From assembly GCA_016185125.1 (NCBI GenBank), contig JACPOC010000014.1, positions 1 through 37,619 on the forward strand: DNA of 37,619 nt, in the 5' to 3' direction. Below, piece by piece: positions 1 through 6,256 of the stretch. The first letter of the stretch is position 1; every line of letters begins with the position of its first letter. The DNA comes from Bacteroidota bacterium (GTDB taxonomy: Bacteria; Bacteroidota; Bacteroidia; B-17B0; Aurantibacillaceae). The notes below the pieces were generated by a model. It ran no database searches, had not been told where the DNA came from, and was given only the letters and a program-made list of their open reading frames with translations. Both the position numbers and the translations under genes were made by a program.

Positions 1-371
1 CTGTTACAGGCAAACTGCCCCAGGTGCCGTTGCCGTACAATACATCGGTGGCATTGCCCGCAGAAAATGCTGTAATTTTACCGCTGGCATCGGTCTGTAA
101 CATACGTGTGCCGTTGCCGGCCAAATAAATTAGTTTTAAGGTGCCATCGGTACCCAATACCATTTTTAAAGTGTTATTGGTTTTAAAAAATATAGAAAAG
201 TTATTGGTGGTGCCTAAAAAATCGCCGGTTCCGTTGGCATTACCTCCGGTGGCCCATTTTTGGCTCTGTTGAGCCAGGCTTATTGCGCGTATAAAAAGCA
301 TTATTATTAAGTATTTAAAGCCCTTTAGAGCTTGTTTTCCCTTGTGGGGGGGGGGTGAAGGCGTTTTTCAT
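1..371 (-). CDS. N-terminal part of a secreted tail-fibre-like protein, out of frame at a C10 tract; runs off the window
   Basis: From ATG at 371 the frame reads MKNAFTPP, enters a run of ten C (complement of 346-355) and then stops soon after. One frame over, the sequence is open to the window edge and reads a good signal peptide (KGFKYLIIMLFIRAISLAQ) followed by a mature part with motifs such as WATGGNANGTGDFLGTTNN, DGTLKLIYLAGNGTRM and LYGNGTWGSLP. These Gly/Asn-rich beta-type motifs are characteristic of Bacteroidota secreted proteins that resemble phage tail fibres and end in a coiled coil. Nine C instead of ten would join the start to the signal peptide. Either this is phase variation, a decayed gene, or a sequencing error. 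An internal ATG at 301 would give a short but possible signal peptide. The promoter at 390-397 fits this start. Function unknown; surface location inferred. Confidence 0.6.
346..355. repeat. Homopolymer tract, ten G (C10 on the coding strand)
   Basis: Ten consecutive G in an otherwise AT-rich region, starting 16 bases inside the reading frame that begins at 371 on the minus strand. The two sides of the tract are in different frames; removing one base restores a single frame from the start codon into a signal peptide. Tracts of this length slip readily in replication and also in sequencing. Confidence 0.85.
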
Positions 372-389
372 ATTAAAATGGTTATGAGG

Positions 390-397
390 CAAATATA
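390..397 (-). promoter_or_regulatory. -7 box TATATTTG for the gene starting at 371
   Basis: On the minus strand TATATTTG lies 19 bases before the ATG at 371. It matches the Bacteroidota housekeeping -7 consensus TAnnTTTG. A TTTTG-like -33 candidate lies only 14-15 bases upstream, closer than usual, so the -33 is uncertain. Confidence 0.55.
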
Positions 398-420
398 TAA
401 GTTTTTATTTACAAAAACTA

Positions 421-446
421 AAATAAATGTTAAATTTTTATTGGGT
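421..446 (-). repeat. 26-bp element shared with 4032-4057
   Basis: An exact 26-base match to 4032-4057. Both copies lie just upstream of a TATATTTG -7 box on the minus strand, in front of a secreted protein gene. It may be a shared regulator-binding or UP-like element, or a footprint of promoter duplication. Confidence 0.7.
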
Positions 447-467
447 ACTGCATTTGATATATGATAC

Positions 468-578
468 TTACAAAAGCATACCCGCAATAGTGGCAGATAA
501 ATAACTTGCCAGGGTTCCGCTTACTAATGCGCGTAAGCCAAGCTTGGCAAGATGTGCCCTGGGCTCGGGGGCCAATGC
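468..578 (-). pseudogene. C-terminal remnant of a concentrative nucleoside transporter (CNT/NupC family)
   Basis: The last 36 codons of this minus-strand frame read ALAPEPRAHLAKLGLRALVS followed by GTLASYLSATIAGMLL and a stop. This is the typical C-terminus of CNT nucleoside transporters, which end with an APxxR...AKLGLRAL.AGTLAS...ATIAGML pattern. The frame upstream (to about 713) does not look like a transporter and instead overlaps, in another phase, the start of a secreted protein (616-765). A whole CNT protein is about 400 residues, so this is a small fragment left after a deletion or recombination. No function is expected. The family call comes from remembered motifs, not a search. Confidence 0.6.
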
Positions 579-615
579 GCAAAAAAGAAAACTAACATGA
601 GTATTGAAAGTGATT

Positions 616-765
616 TTACCAATTAAACGTATTAGTTTTAAAGCCAGCTCCTGTAGGGCTTGTAAATGCAGGGTTGGGATCTGTAAGTGTCCCGTTTGGG
701 CACGGTTGAGCAATAATATAATTTATATTATATGCTATTAATGAAAGTATTAATAATTTCTTCAT
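616..765 (-). pseudogene. Truncated start of a secreted protein (signal peptide plus 29 residues)
   Basis: ATG at 765 opens a 49-codon frame: a classic signal peptide (MKKLLILSLIAYNINYIIAQ) followed by PCPNGTLTDPNPAFTSPTGA and a stop at 616. The mature part resembles the first residues of large Bacteroidota secreted proteins and ends abruptly. Directly downstream, in another frame, is the CNT transporter remnant, so a recombination junction probably lies between 580 and 620. It could be translated as a short peptide, but it is most simply a 5' gene fragment. Confidence 0.5.
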
Positions 766-776
766 AATTTAATAAT

Positions 777-1898
777 TTATTTAAATTCGTAAAAATCAGT
801 TGAATTTCTGTTATAAACACCTGACAAGGTAGTTACTATAACTTTATTATTTGATTTTAAAATGTTAGTAATTGTTTTACCGGTTAAACCAGAATTATTT
901 ATTTCTCTAACGGTTAATAAAGTTGGCTGTAAATCTAATTGCCATATTTGATCATTTCTTATAGAAATTATTTTGCTATCCAACTCAATAAATTTACATT
1001 TTGCCATATAACTACCTACTTGATATTGCTGAGTCCAGTTTTCGCCCAAATCGGATGATTTGTAAATTATACCGGAAGTTCCATCCACCGCATAGTAATT
1101 GCTTTGAAATTTAAAGACACTATAAATATCCAAATTAAATAAAAATTTTGTTGAGTAATCTTCCCTAATTAAATAAACACTACCAGAATTATAAACTAAG
1201 AATCTATTAGCTATACTGCCAATTATTGCAGGGGTAGTATTTACAAAGCCTCCTCCATTTAATAATACAATAGATTTTGTATTAGTAATAGAATATGAAA
1301 GTGTGTTATTTAAGATGTCAAAAGCGCATAAATGAGATTCATTAACCTGGCTAGAAATAACTGAAACTAAAACCCGATTATATATACTACAATTAAAAAC
1401 ATTACTATATATAAAATTGAAGCCTGCGCCAATGCTTACAAAAGATGTATCGATACTTTTTAGGTTAGGGAAAAGTGAGGAAACATTAATACCGGGTAAA
1501 GTATTGAAAATGCAAATTTTATTACTTGAGGCATTTATACCAAAATTATCTTTTAAAACGGGTAGATAGGTATAATTCCAATTATCGTTATAATTTGGCG
1601 CATATAATTGAAACGTCCCTTGAATATAATTATTATTATTTAAAGATGTATCCCTTCTATAATTTGCATTCGGACCATAATAAAAAATGTATTTATCAGT
1701 AAAACCTGCGTTTAATATATATTGATCTTGGTTATTAAAAAACACATCTGCCTTCCAAGCATAAGAAACGGTATCATGCACATAGATTTTTTTTTCAACT
1801 TCAACTGTTTTTGGTTTACGGCAATTAGTAAATAAACTACTAATTACAAGAGTTGTAATTAGTAGTTTTAAAATGCTCCGTTTGGTTATAATTTTCAT
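777..1898 (-). CDS. Lipoprotein with BNR/Asp-box-like beta-propeller features
   Basis: 373 residues. The N-terminus has a positively charged start, a hydrophobic core and Cys26 in SLFTNCRKP, a Bacteroidota-type lipobox with basic residues after the Cys, so it is likely an outer-membrane lipoprotein. Around residues 283-297 the stretch IYKSSDLGENWTQQYQVG is an Asp-box/BNR motif (S.D.G..W), usual in beta-propellers and sialidase-like folds; nearby strands such as TGKTITNILKSNNKVIVTTL look like further blades (two-component-regulator-propeller style). No catalytic residues were recognised. It is flanked by gene fragments on both sides and shows no operon partner. Codon use is markedly AT-rich compared with the housekeeping genes further right. 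Exact role unknown. Confidence 0.75.
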   Translation of the reverse strand: MKIITKRSILKLLITTLVISSLFTNCRKPKTVEVEKKIYVHDTVSYAWKADVFFNNQDQYILNAGFTDKYIFYYGPNANYRRDTSLNNNNYIQGTFQLYAPNYNDNWNYTYLPVLKDNFGINASSNKICIFNTLPGINVSSLFPNLKSIDTSFVSIGAGFNFIYSNVFNCSIYNRVLVSVISSQVNESHLCAFDILNNTLSYSITNTKSIVLLNGGGFVNTTPAIIGSIANRFLVYNSGSVYLIREDYSTKFLFNLDIYSVFKFQSNYYAVDGTSGIIYKSSDLGENWTQQYQVGSYMAKCKFIELDSKIISIRNDQIWQLDLQPTLLTVREINNSGLTGKTITNILKSNNKVIVTTLSGVYNRNSTDFYEFK

Positions 1899-1931
1899 AA
1901 ATTATATTTCTTGTATTTAAATACAAAAAGT

Positions 1932-2018
1932 TTATTTATCCTTTACTATCTTCTTTAAGGCTTCTAATTCTTTTTTTAGTTCTATTACATACAACGTTAA
2001 TTCTTCAATTTTCTCCAT
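1932..2018 (-). pseudogene. C-terminal coiled-coil fragment of a tail-fibre-like protein
   Basis: ATG at 2018 opens a 28-codon frame reading MEKIEELTLYVIELKKELEA and ending in a Lys-rich tail. This heptad pattern is the standard C-terminal end of Bacteroidota tail-fibre-like/S74-peptidase-type secreted proteins. It overlaps, in another frame, the end of the fragment 1997-2176. Probably a leftover 3' end rather than a gene. Confidence 0.5.
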
Positions 2019-2176
2019 CCAACATACCCACTTTCATAAAATCGTTTTGTAAACGTGTTTTTATAGTAATAATATTTCTTGTGATTTAGTAATTCTGTTT
2101 GACTTTGCATTTGAAAGCAGGTCAATATTAAAATTGATAAAAATACGTTATTTGATTTTTGTAAAATTGATTTCAT
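1997..2176 (-). pseudogene. Short signal-peptide ORF (59 aa), probable 5' gene fragment
   Basis: ATG at 2176 starts inside the last codons of the lipoprotein gene 2148-2603 and reads a signal peptide with a hydrophobic core (VFLSILILTCFQMQSQ) and a mature part with YYYYKNTFTKRFYESGYVGW before stopping at 1997. The 29-base overlap suggests translational coupling or simple fusion of two fragments. Its end runs into the coiled-coil fragment in another frame. Either a tiny secreted protein or the truncated start of a larger one; I favour the latter. Confidence 0.4.
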
Positions 2177-2603
2177 AATTAGAATTTGTAATTTTTAAAT
2201 GCCCGCGGTAAAGCTTTCTTATTTGAAAAGCTGGGGGGTTAAGAAATAAATTATTTAATGCGCCCGTTGAATTTTTTCTAAAAAAAATACTTTTTTTTTG
2301 AATTTCAAAATACAAAGAAGCAAATCCATAAGCTGTCAAGTCATTAACACAATTATCATTAATTGAACTTTTACGATCAAATGAAAATTTGGCGATTCTA
2401 TCTTTAATGAAATAAGGCGTCAGTGTATCATTATAGGTGGCTGTAATATCATTTCCATTGTATAAAATAGATTCGAATTTCCAGTTGCCTTTCAATCGAC
2501 CCTTAACTGTATCTAAACTAATAAACGGATCTTCCGGAAACTTCTTGCAGGTGGTTATTACCAGGCCTAATACAATAAATAATATACAGTGTTTAATTTT
2601 CAA
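2148..2603 (-). CDS. Small lipoprotein, lipocalin-like Bacteroidota type
   Basis: 151 residues with a signal peptide ending at Cys19 (LVITTCKKFPED), a typical Bacteroidota lipobox followed by Lys-Lys. The mature part begins with ISLDTVKGRLKGNWKFESIL, a G.W motif near the N-terminus that is common in small lipocalin-like lipoproteins of this phylum, and it continues with alternating hydrophobic beta-strand patterns (KIKFSF-like, LYFEIQKKSIFF). Predicted to sit on the outer membrane facing periplasm or surface. No catalytic motif seen and no specific ligand can be named. Its 3' end overlaps a signal-peptide ORF (1997-2176). It stands in a block of gene fragments and is probably accessory. Confidence 0.65.
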   Translation of the reverse strand: MKIKHCILFIVLGLVITTCKKFPEDPFISLDTVKGRLKGNWKFESILYNGNDITATYNDTLTPYFIKDRIAKFSFDRKSSINDNCVNDLTAYGFASLYFEIQKKSIFFRKNSTGALNNLFLNPPAFQIRKLYRGHLKITNSNYEINFTKIK

Positions 2604-2609
2604 TTACTT

Positions 2610-2795
2610 TTAAATTAATTGTTTTAGCTCTGTGCTTTCTTTTTTAAGCAGTTCAATATCTTTTTGTTGTTTTATAAGGTGCAGATAAAGCTCCTCAATT
2701 TTTTCCATCTGTATTTTTTGCATATCAGATAAGTTCAGATTATAATCGTCTGTTCCGGTTAAATCTTTTGCACTTGGCACGTTAGGTAGATGAGG
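2610..2795 (-). pseudogene. C-terminal remnant of a tail-fibre-like/chaperone-tailed secreted protein
   Basis: The minus-strand frame is open from about 2820 and reads PHLPNVPSAKDLTGTDDYNL, then a coiled coil (MQKIQMEKIEELYLHLIKQQ) and stops at 2610. The HLPN.PSAK...KIEEL pattern marks the extreme C-terminus of Bacteroidota tail-fibre-like proteins. No start codon fits: upstream the sequence switches to the start of another protein (2797-2955). So this is a gene end without its body, from the same broad family as the N-terminal piece at 1-371. Confidence 0.6.
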
Positions 2796-2796
2796 T

Positions 2797-2955
2797 TTAC
2801 AAGGTAGGCATGGCGGTATCTTTTTTTACCGAAGCTATCTCGGCCGCTGTAATGCCTAAAGCCGTGGCATAGCCCGGCAGCTTGGCGTTAAAGTTGTTCA
2901 TCCACGTTACGCGGTCGTTATCGGCATTGGGCAGGTAAGGTTTGGTAAGGCTCAT
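2797..2955 (-). pseudogene. N-terminal remnant (52 aa) of a Bacteroidota hypothetical protein
   Basis: ATG at 2955 opens MSLTKPYLPNADNDRVTWMN followed by NFNAKLPGYATALGITAAEI and a stop at 2797. This opening (PYLPN.D..R..WM.NF..KLPGYA..LGIT..E) is the usual start of a family of roughly 200-residue Bacteroidota hypothetical proteins often found near tail-fibre-like genes. Only the first helix pair remains; the frame then collides with the C-terminal fragment 2610-2795. Its base composition is clearly GC-richer than the neighbouring lipoproteins, which supports a different origin. Confidence 0.5.
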
Positions 2956-2980
2956 TTTTTATTAGTTTTTAGTTTTTAGT

Positions 2981-3050
2981 GTTGAGTTTTTAGTGTTGAG
3001 TTTTTAGTGTTGAGTTTTTAGTGTTGAGTTATTAGTGTTTAGTTATTAGT
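2981..3050. repeat. Five tandem copies of a 14-bp unit
   Basis: The unit gttgagtttttagt is repeated from 2981 with exact copies at 2981, 2995 and 3009 and degenerate copies at 3023 and 3037. A looser ttagttttt pattern flanks it on both sides. The region is non-coding, between the 52-codon remnant and the lipoprotein gene at 3220-3984. Confidence 0.8.
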
Positions 3051-3111
3051 TTTTAGTTTTTAGTACTGGGTTACTAGTTGTTAAGGGAACTTGTATTAAA
3101 AACTAAAAACT
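3048..3111. repeat. Inverted repeat, 19-bp arms
   Basis: Arm 3048-3066 (agtttttagtttttagtac) pairs with arm 3093-3111 (gtattaaaaactaaaaact) with one G-T type mismatch and a 26-base loop. The left arm continues the tandem repeat sequence. It is too AT-rich and lacks a T-run in the right place to be a confident terminator, although it lies 109 bases beyond the stop of the lipoprotein gene at 3220. Confidence 0.7.
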
Positions 3112-3219
3112 TATCATTAAAAACTCTTTTTGTTATATTATAACGGTTGGGGCTTGGGGTTTATTGTGCGGGGCGTTTAAAGAAGTTGTTAAATTACTTA
3201 GATGGTTAGGTTCGCTTGT

Positions 3220-3984
3220 TTATTTTGCAACCATATAAAAATTGTTATAGCTCCAGCATTCAAACCTGAAGTTTTTGCCGCCAAAAATCTGCGTATTATA
3301 TTTTTTTAATATTAGCTTGCAGTTCAGTTGTTGGCCGCTTGTAAAACCCGAAAGCTCTGATGGAGAGAAGGTAATTTGGTTAACCCCTGCATTTGCTTCC
3401 TTGCTTATAATTAAATTAATATTTGTAGGCACGGTTGTAATGGAGCAATAAGCCTTATCATAATTGGCCAATCCATTTAACGGAACGGTAAAAGTGGTGC
3501 TTAACTTAAGTGTATCTTTAATAAGTAAAGCGTTAGCACTTGTATAATCAGGAAAGTTTTCTGTGACTGTATAGGTGAATGATGGAAGAACTGTTGATGT
3601 AAGGGTCACTATTTTTTGAGTAGCGTAATTTGCATAAGGATTAAAAACGGTATCAGAATAAATTTTTATGTTTTCAAATTTAAGAATATTGCCGTTAACA
3701 GACAAAGTACCTAGATTAGCTGCTAGCCAAATAGAGTGATCACTTACAGGTGTACTATACAACTGCATCTTACATTGATAGGGATTTACGGGATAAGAAA
3801 CAGAGCCATTATACCATGAGCAATATCTTTCTAAAGGGAAAAAGCCGGAAAAAGAGCCGCTCGGAGCACCTCCGGTAGTCCCCCCTCCTGTTGTTGCGGG
3901 TGCTGGAGCTGGATTGCTATCCTTCTTTTTGCAGGAAGCTACCAGTAATAAAATAAATGCTGTTAGGAGGATTATGTTTTTCAT
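3220..3984 (-). CDS. Lipoprotein of unknown function
   Basis: 254 residues starting at ATG 3984, 20 bases after a -7 box. The N-terminus MKNIILLTAFILLLVASCKK is a textbook Bacteroidota lipoprotein signal with Cys18 followed by Lys-Lys-Lys-Asp. A low-complexity linker rich in Pro, Ala, Thr and Gly follows (residues 23-46), tethering a beta-rich domain (residues 47-254) with several Cys (for example ERYCSWYNG and NPYQCKMQL) and a final NFRFECWSYNNFYMVAK. Expected on the outer membrane. I recognise no enzyme motif. The promoter with its 26-bp upstream element is shared with the gene at the left edge of the window, so the two may be expressed together. Confidence 0.75.
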   Translation of the reverse strand: MKNIILLTAFILLLVASCKKKDSNPAPAPATTGGGTTGGAPSGSFSGFFPLERYCSWYNGSVSYPVNPYQCKMQLYSTPVSDHSIWLAANLGTLSVNGNILKFENIKIYSDTVFNPYANYATQKIVTLTSTVLPSFTYTVTENFPDYTSANALLIKDTLKLSTTFTVPLNGLANYDKAYCSITTVPTNINLIISKEANAGVNQITFSPSELSGFTSGQQLNCKLILKKYNTQIFGGKNFRFECWSYNNFYMVAK

Positions 3985-4003
3985 TTATACTGTTTTAATA
4001 AGA

Positions 4004-4034
4004 CAAATATATAGATTAGTTATTAATATGCAAA
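4004..4034 (-). promoter_or_regulatory. Bacteroidota-type promoter: -33 TTTG, 19-bp spacer, -7 TATATTTG
   Basis: On the minus strand TTTG (complement of 4031-4034) is separated by exactly 19 bases from TATATTTG (complement of 4004-4011), and the ATG at 3984 follows 20 bases downstream. This is close to the consensus TTTG/TAnnTTTG. Confidence 0.7.
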
Positions 4035-4057
4035 TAAATGTTAAATTTTTATTGGGT
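4032..4057 (-). repeat. 26-bp element shared with 421-446
   Basis: Identical over 26 bases to 421-446 and positioned at and just upstream of the -33 box of the lipoprotein gene at 3220-3984. The sequences before and after the match differ, so it is a discrete element. Confidence 0.7.
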
Positions 4058-4145
4058 TTTATAAAATGCAGGCATTTAGCCCAGGGAGCGTGGCCTTTGC
4101 TAGTTGTAGCAGCCGGAAGCTTTGTGATTTACCTCCTATTAAGCC

Positions 4146-5303
4146 CTACTCTCCCTCACTTTCAGGTTGTGTGGCCACGTTATCCAAAATCTCATACACT
4201 TTATGCGTTTGATACGCGGCTTTGTTTAACTGATTACTTAATATGATAATAGTTAAGGTATCGTTTAACCTGCGGTGAAAAGAAGAGCGATAACCATGCC
4301 ACCAACCGTTATGATACACTTCTTTTTTAATTGAATCGTTAAAGTCCTTAAGCCTCCAGCCAAAACCGTAATTGCTTAGTTTTTTTTCTTTGCTGTAAGC
4401 CGAATACGCAAGGTTTTGTGTTTCGGGTTTTATAATTTTATTTTGATACAGGGCTTGGCTGAATAAATAAAGATCATAAGCGGTAGAGTAAAGACTTTTA
4501 TCGCCCAATACATAATCACTTGCATCAAATTCTACGGGTTTCCATTTTAAGTCGTAAGCTTTGGTAACGTTAGAGGCGTTCAAGTCTATATCGCGAATGG
4601 TAGCTGTATGCTTCATCCCCAAAGGATCAAATAATTCCGATTTTAAAAAAACCTGAAAAGGCATGGCCGATACTTTTTCAACTAGTAACGCAAGAAGCGC
4701 ATAATTGGTGTTGCAATAATTAAAAACTTTATCAGGTTTTAAGTAAGCTTTGGGGTTTTTCGCCTTCAAAAGATCATACATGTCGGAGTTGCTCATTTTA
4801 TAATTAGGCTGATACAATTCTGAATTTAAAGCATAAATATAATTTGGCAAACCCGAGCGGTGATTGAGCAATTGCTTTACCGTTACACCGGGATAAGCAA
4901 AATCAGGAAAATAAAACGAAAATGGTTTATCAATATCAAGCATTTCGCGTTCATACAACATAAGTACCGCGGTTGCAGTAACCACTTTTGAAACGGAGGC
5001 TAACTGAAACATCGAAGAATCACTCAGTAAACAAGAACTTTCTTTATTACAAAAACCAATGGTTTTATAATAGAGAATCGTTCCTTTTTTTGCTACCAAA
5101 ACACTTCCGTTAAAGGCTCCAATTTGCGAAAGCCGGTTAAACATGGTATCCAATTTAAAGGAGATTAATTTTTGCGACGCGCTTAATTCAGAAAGTTTTT
5201 CCTGGGTAATTTTCAGGTTTTTTTTATGAAGTGGCGCTGTATTGGAGTTTCCGCAAAACAAAACCATTATTAAGAACAGGTACACTATCAATAATCTTTT
5301 CAT
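4146..5303 (-). CDS. Exported serine hydrolase of the beta-lactamase/penicillin-binding (class C) family
   Basis: 385 residues with an N-terminal hydrophobic segment (residues 1-17, possibly a relaxed lipobox at Cys17). The beta-lactamase family PF00144 triad is complete: SxxK as SVSK (Ser103, Lys106), YxN as YCN (Tyr196, Asn198), and the third motif as HNG (His331-Gly333). Other family marks are LLNHRSGLPNY after the helix and the PLGMKHT segment. Such proteins act in the periplasm as D-aminopeptidases, esterases or peptidoglycan hydrolases; true beta-lactam resistance is not implied by the motifs. The next gene upstream (5435) is the transglycosylase MtgA on the same strand, 131 bases away, so a cell-wall role is plausible but inferred. 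Confidence 0.85.
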   Translation of the reverse strand: MKRLLIVYLFLIMVLFCGNSNTAPLHKKNLKITQEKLSELSASQKLISFKLDTMFNRLSQIGAFNGSVLVAKKGTILYYKTIGFCNKESSCLLSDSSMFQLASVSKVVTATAVLMLYEREMLDIDKPFSFYFPDFAYPGVTVKQLLNHRSGLPNYIYALNSELYQPNYKMSNSDMYDLLKAKNPKAYLKPDKVFNYCNTNYALLALLVEKVSAMPFQVFLKSELFDPLGMKHTATIRDIDLNASNVTKAYDLKWKPVEFDASDYVLGDKSLYSTAYDLYLFSQALYQNKIIKPETQNLAYSAYSKEKKLSNYGFGWRLKDFNDSIKKEVYHNGWWHGYRSSFHRRLNDTLTIIILSNQLNKAAYQTHKVYEILDNVATQPESEGE

Positions 5304-5359
5304 TTCTTTTTATATTTCAAATTAAGGGCATTTCTAAAAAACAGCTTTATAAAAAATTG

Positions 5360-5431
5360 AACGCAGATGAAAAAGGCGGTAATCGCAGATTAAATTAGCG
5401 AATATCATAGCAATCAGCGTTATCAGCGTTC
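5360..5431. repeat. Degenerate intergenic repeat with inverted ends
   Basis: Between the serine hydrolase and mtgA, the ends gaacgc (5359-5364) and gcgttc (5426-5431) are inverted copies, with related pieces (cagat, aatcgcag, caatcagcg, tatcagcg) between them. It resembles the degenerate ATCAGCG-type intergenic sequence common in Bacteroidota, which I recall but cannot check here. Confidence 0.35.
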
Positions 5432-5434
5432 TAT

Positions 5435-6175
5435 TCATCTTTTTAGAGGTTTCTTTTTATCGAGTTCGTCCTCATCGTTATACTTGTTATAATCTAATTG
5501 GTTGCCCCAAAACGACATTTGTTTTTTAATCCACTCCTTCCGCTTTAAAATATAGGAAGTGGGCGGATTTGCCACATATTTTATGGGATTTGGCAAAATG
5601 GCAGCAATTCCGGCACTTTGATCTTTATTTAACTTTTTAGCGGACGTTTTATACCAGTGCTGCGCTGCGGATTCTGCGCCGTAAACGCCATTACCCATTT
5701 CAATGCTGTTTAAATACACTTCCATTATCCGTTTTTTGCTCCAAATTAACTCTATCAACAAGGTAAAATAAGCTTCAAAGGCTTTGCGCACGTAACTTCT
5801 ACCAGGCCATAAGAATACATTTTTAGCTGCCTGTTGCGAAATAGTACTTCCTCCACGTATTTTCTTTCCTTTTTCATTGGCCTTCATTGCTTTTTCAATT
5901 GCTCCCCAATCAAAACCATAATGTTTGAGGTAATTTTGATCTTCACTACAAACTACTGCCAGTTGCAGTTTGGGAGAAATTTCCTCAATATTTACCCAAT
6001 CGTGCTTCAGCGTCATGCTTTTTCCTTCAGATTTTTGCTCCACGCATCGTATAATCATCAGCGGTGTTAAGGGCACAGGCAACCATCTGAAAATAATAAC
6101 CGATACAACAGACACAATAATAAAGCCAACAAAAACCTTAAAAAAAAACTTAAATATTCTAATTAAAATGCGCAC
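5435..6175 (-). CDS. mtgA: Monofunctional peptidoglycan glycosyltransferase MtgA
   Basis: 246 residues. One N-terminal membrane anchor (about residues 5-29) is followed by a glycosyltransferase 51 domain that polymerises lipid II into glycan strands on the periplasmic face. Family motifs are present in order: SEDQNYLKHYGFDW (residues 77-90) with the catalytic Glu78, RGGSTISQQAAKNVFLWPGR (107-126), WSKKRIMEVYLN (145-156) with the second acidic residue Glu152, and GNGVYGAESAA. The length is normal for MtgA and there is no transpeptidase domain, which excludes a class A PBP. It ends in an acidic-basic tail DEDELDKKKPLKR. The gene is divergent from the thioredoxin gene at 6257 with facing -7 boxes between. 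Confidence 0.93.
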   Translation of the reverse strand: MRILIRIFKFFFKVFVGFIIVSVVSVIIFRWLPVPLTPLMIIRCVEQKSEGKSMTLKHDWVNIEEISPKLQLAVVCSEDQNYLKHYGFDWGAIEKAMKANEKGKKIRGGSTISQQAAKNVFLWPGRSYVRKAFEAYFTLLIELIWSKKRIMEVYLNSIEMGNGVYGAESAAQHWYKTSAKKLNKDQSAGIAAILPNPIKYVANPPTSYILKRKEWIKKQMSFWGNQLDYNKYNDEDELDKKKPLKR

Positions 6176-6186
6176 GTTTTATTTTA

Positions 6187-6194
6187 CAAATCTA
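6187..6194 (-). promoter_or_regulatory. -7 box TAGATTTG for mtgA
   Basis: TAGATTTG on the minus strand, 12 bases before the mtgA ATG, matches TAnnTTTG. No clear -33 was found. Confidence 0.4.
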
Positions 6195-6198
6195 TTCG

Positions 6199-6206
6199 TA
6201 ATTTTG
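6199..6206 (+). promoter_or_regulatory. -7 box TAATTTTG for the thioredoxin-like gene
   Basis: TAATTTTG on the plus strand, 51 bases before the ATG at 6257, matches TAnnTTTG. It lies back to back with the mtgA -7 box; the -33 is unclear. Confidence 0.4.
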
Positions 6207-6256
6207 AGCTATACGCATTTATGTTAAAGAGTAATTAACTATGCGTTTTTAATTAA

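Noticed and set aside
468-713. Full 81-codon minus-strand frame as one gene
   Set aside because: Only its last 36 codons look like protein; the first half is in the shadow of the secreted-protein start in another frame.
3048-3111. Hairpin as the terminator of the lipoprotein gene at 3220
   Set aside because: Stem is almost pure A/T, lies 109 bases past the stop and lacks a following T-run on the minus strand.
3914-4246. Plus-strand frame of 110 codons
   Set aside because: It runs over the start and promoter of the lipoprotein gene and the end of the serine hydrolase on the other strand; no family resemblance.
4146-5303. True class C beta-lactamase (resistance gene)
   Set aside because: All three motifs fit, but the third is HNG rather than KTG and chromosomal context is cell-wall housekeeping; family members are mostly esterases and peptidases.
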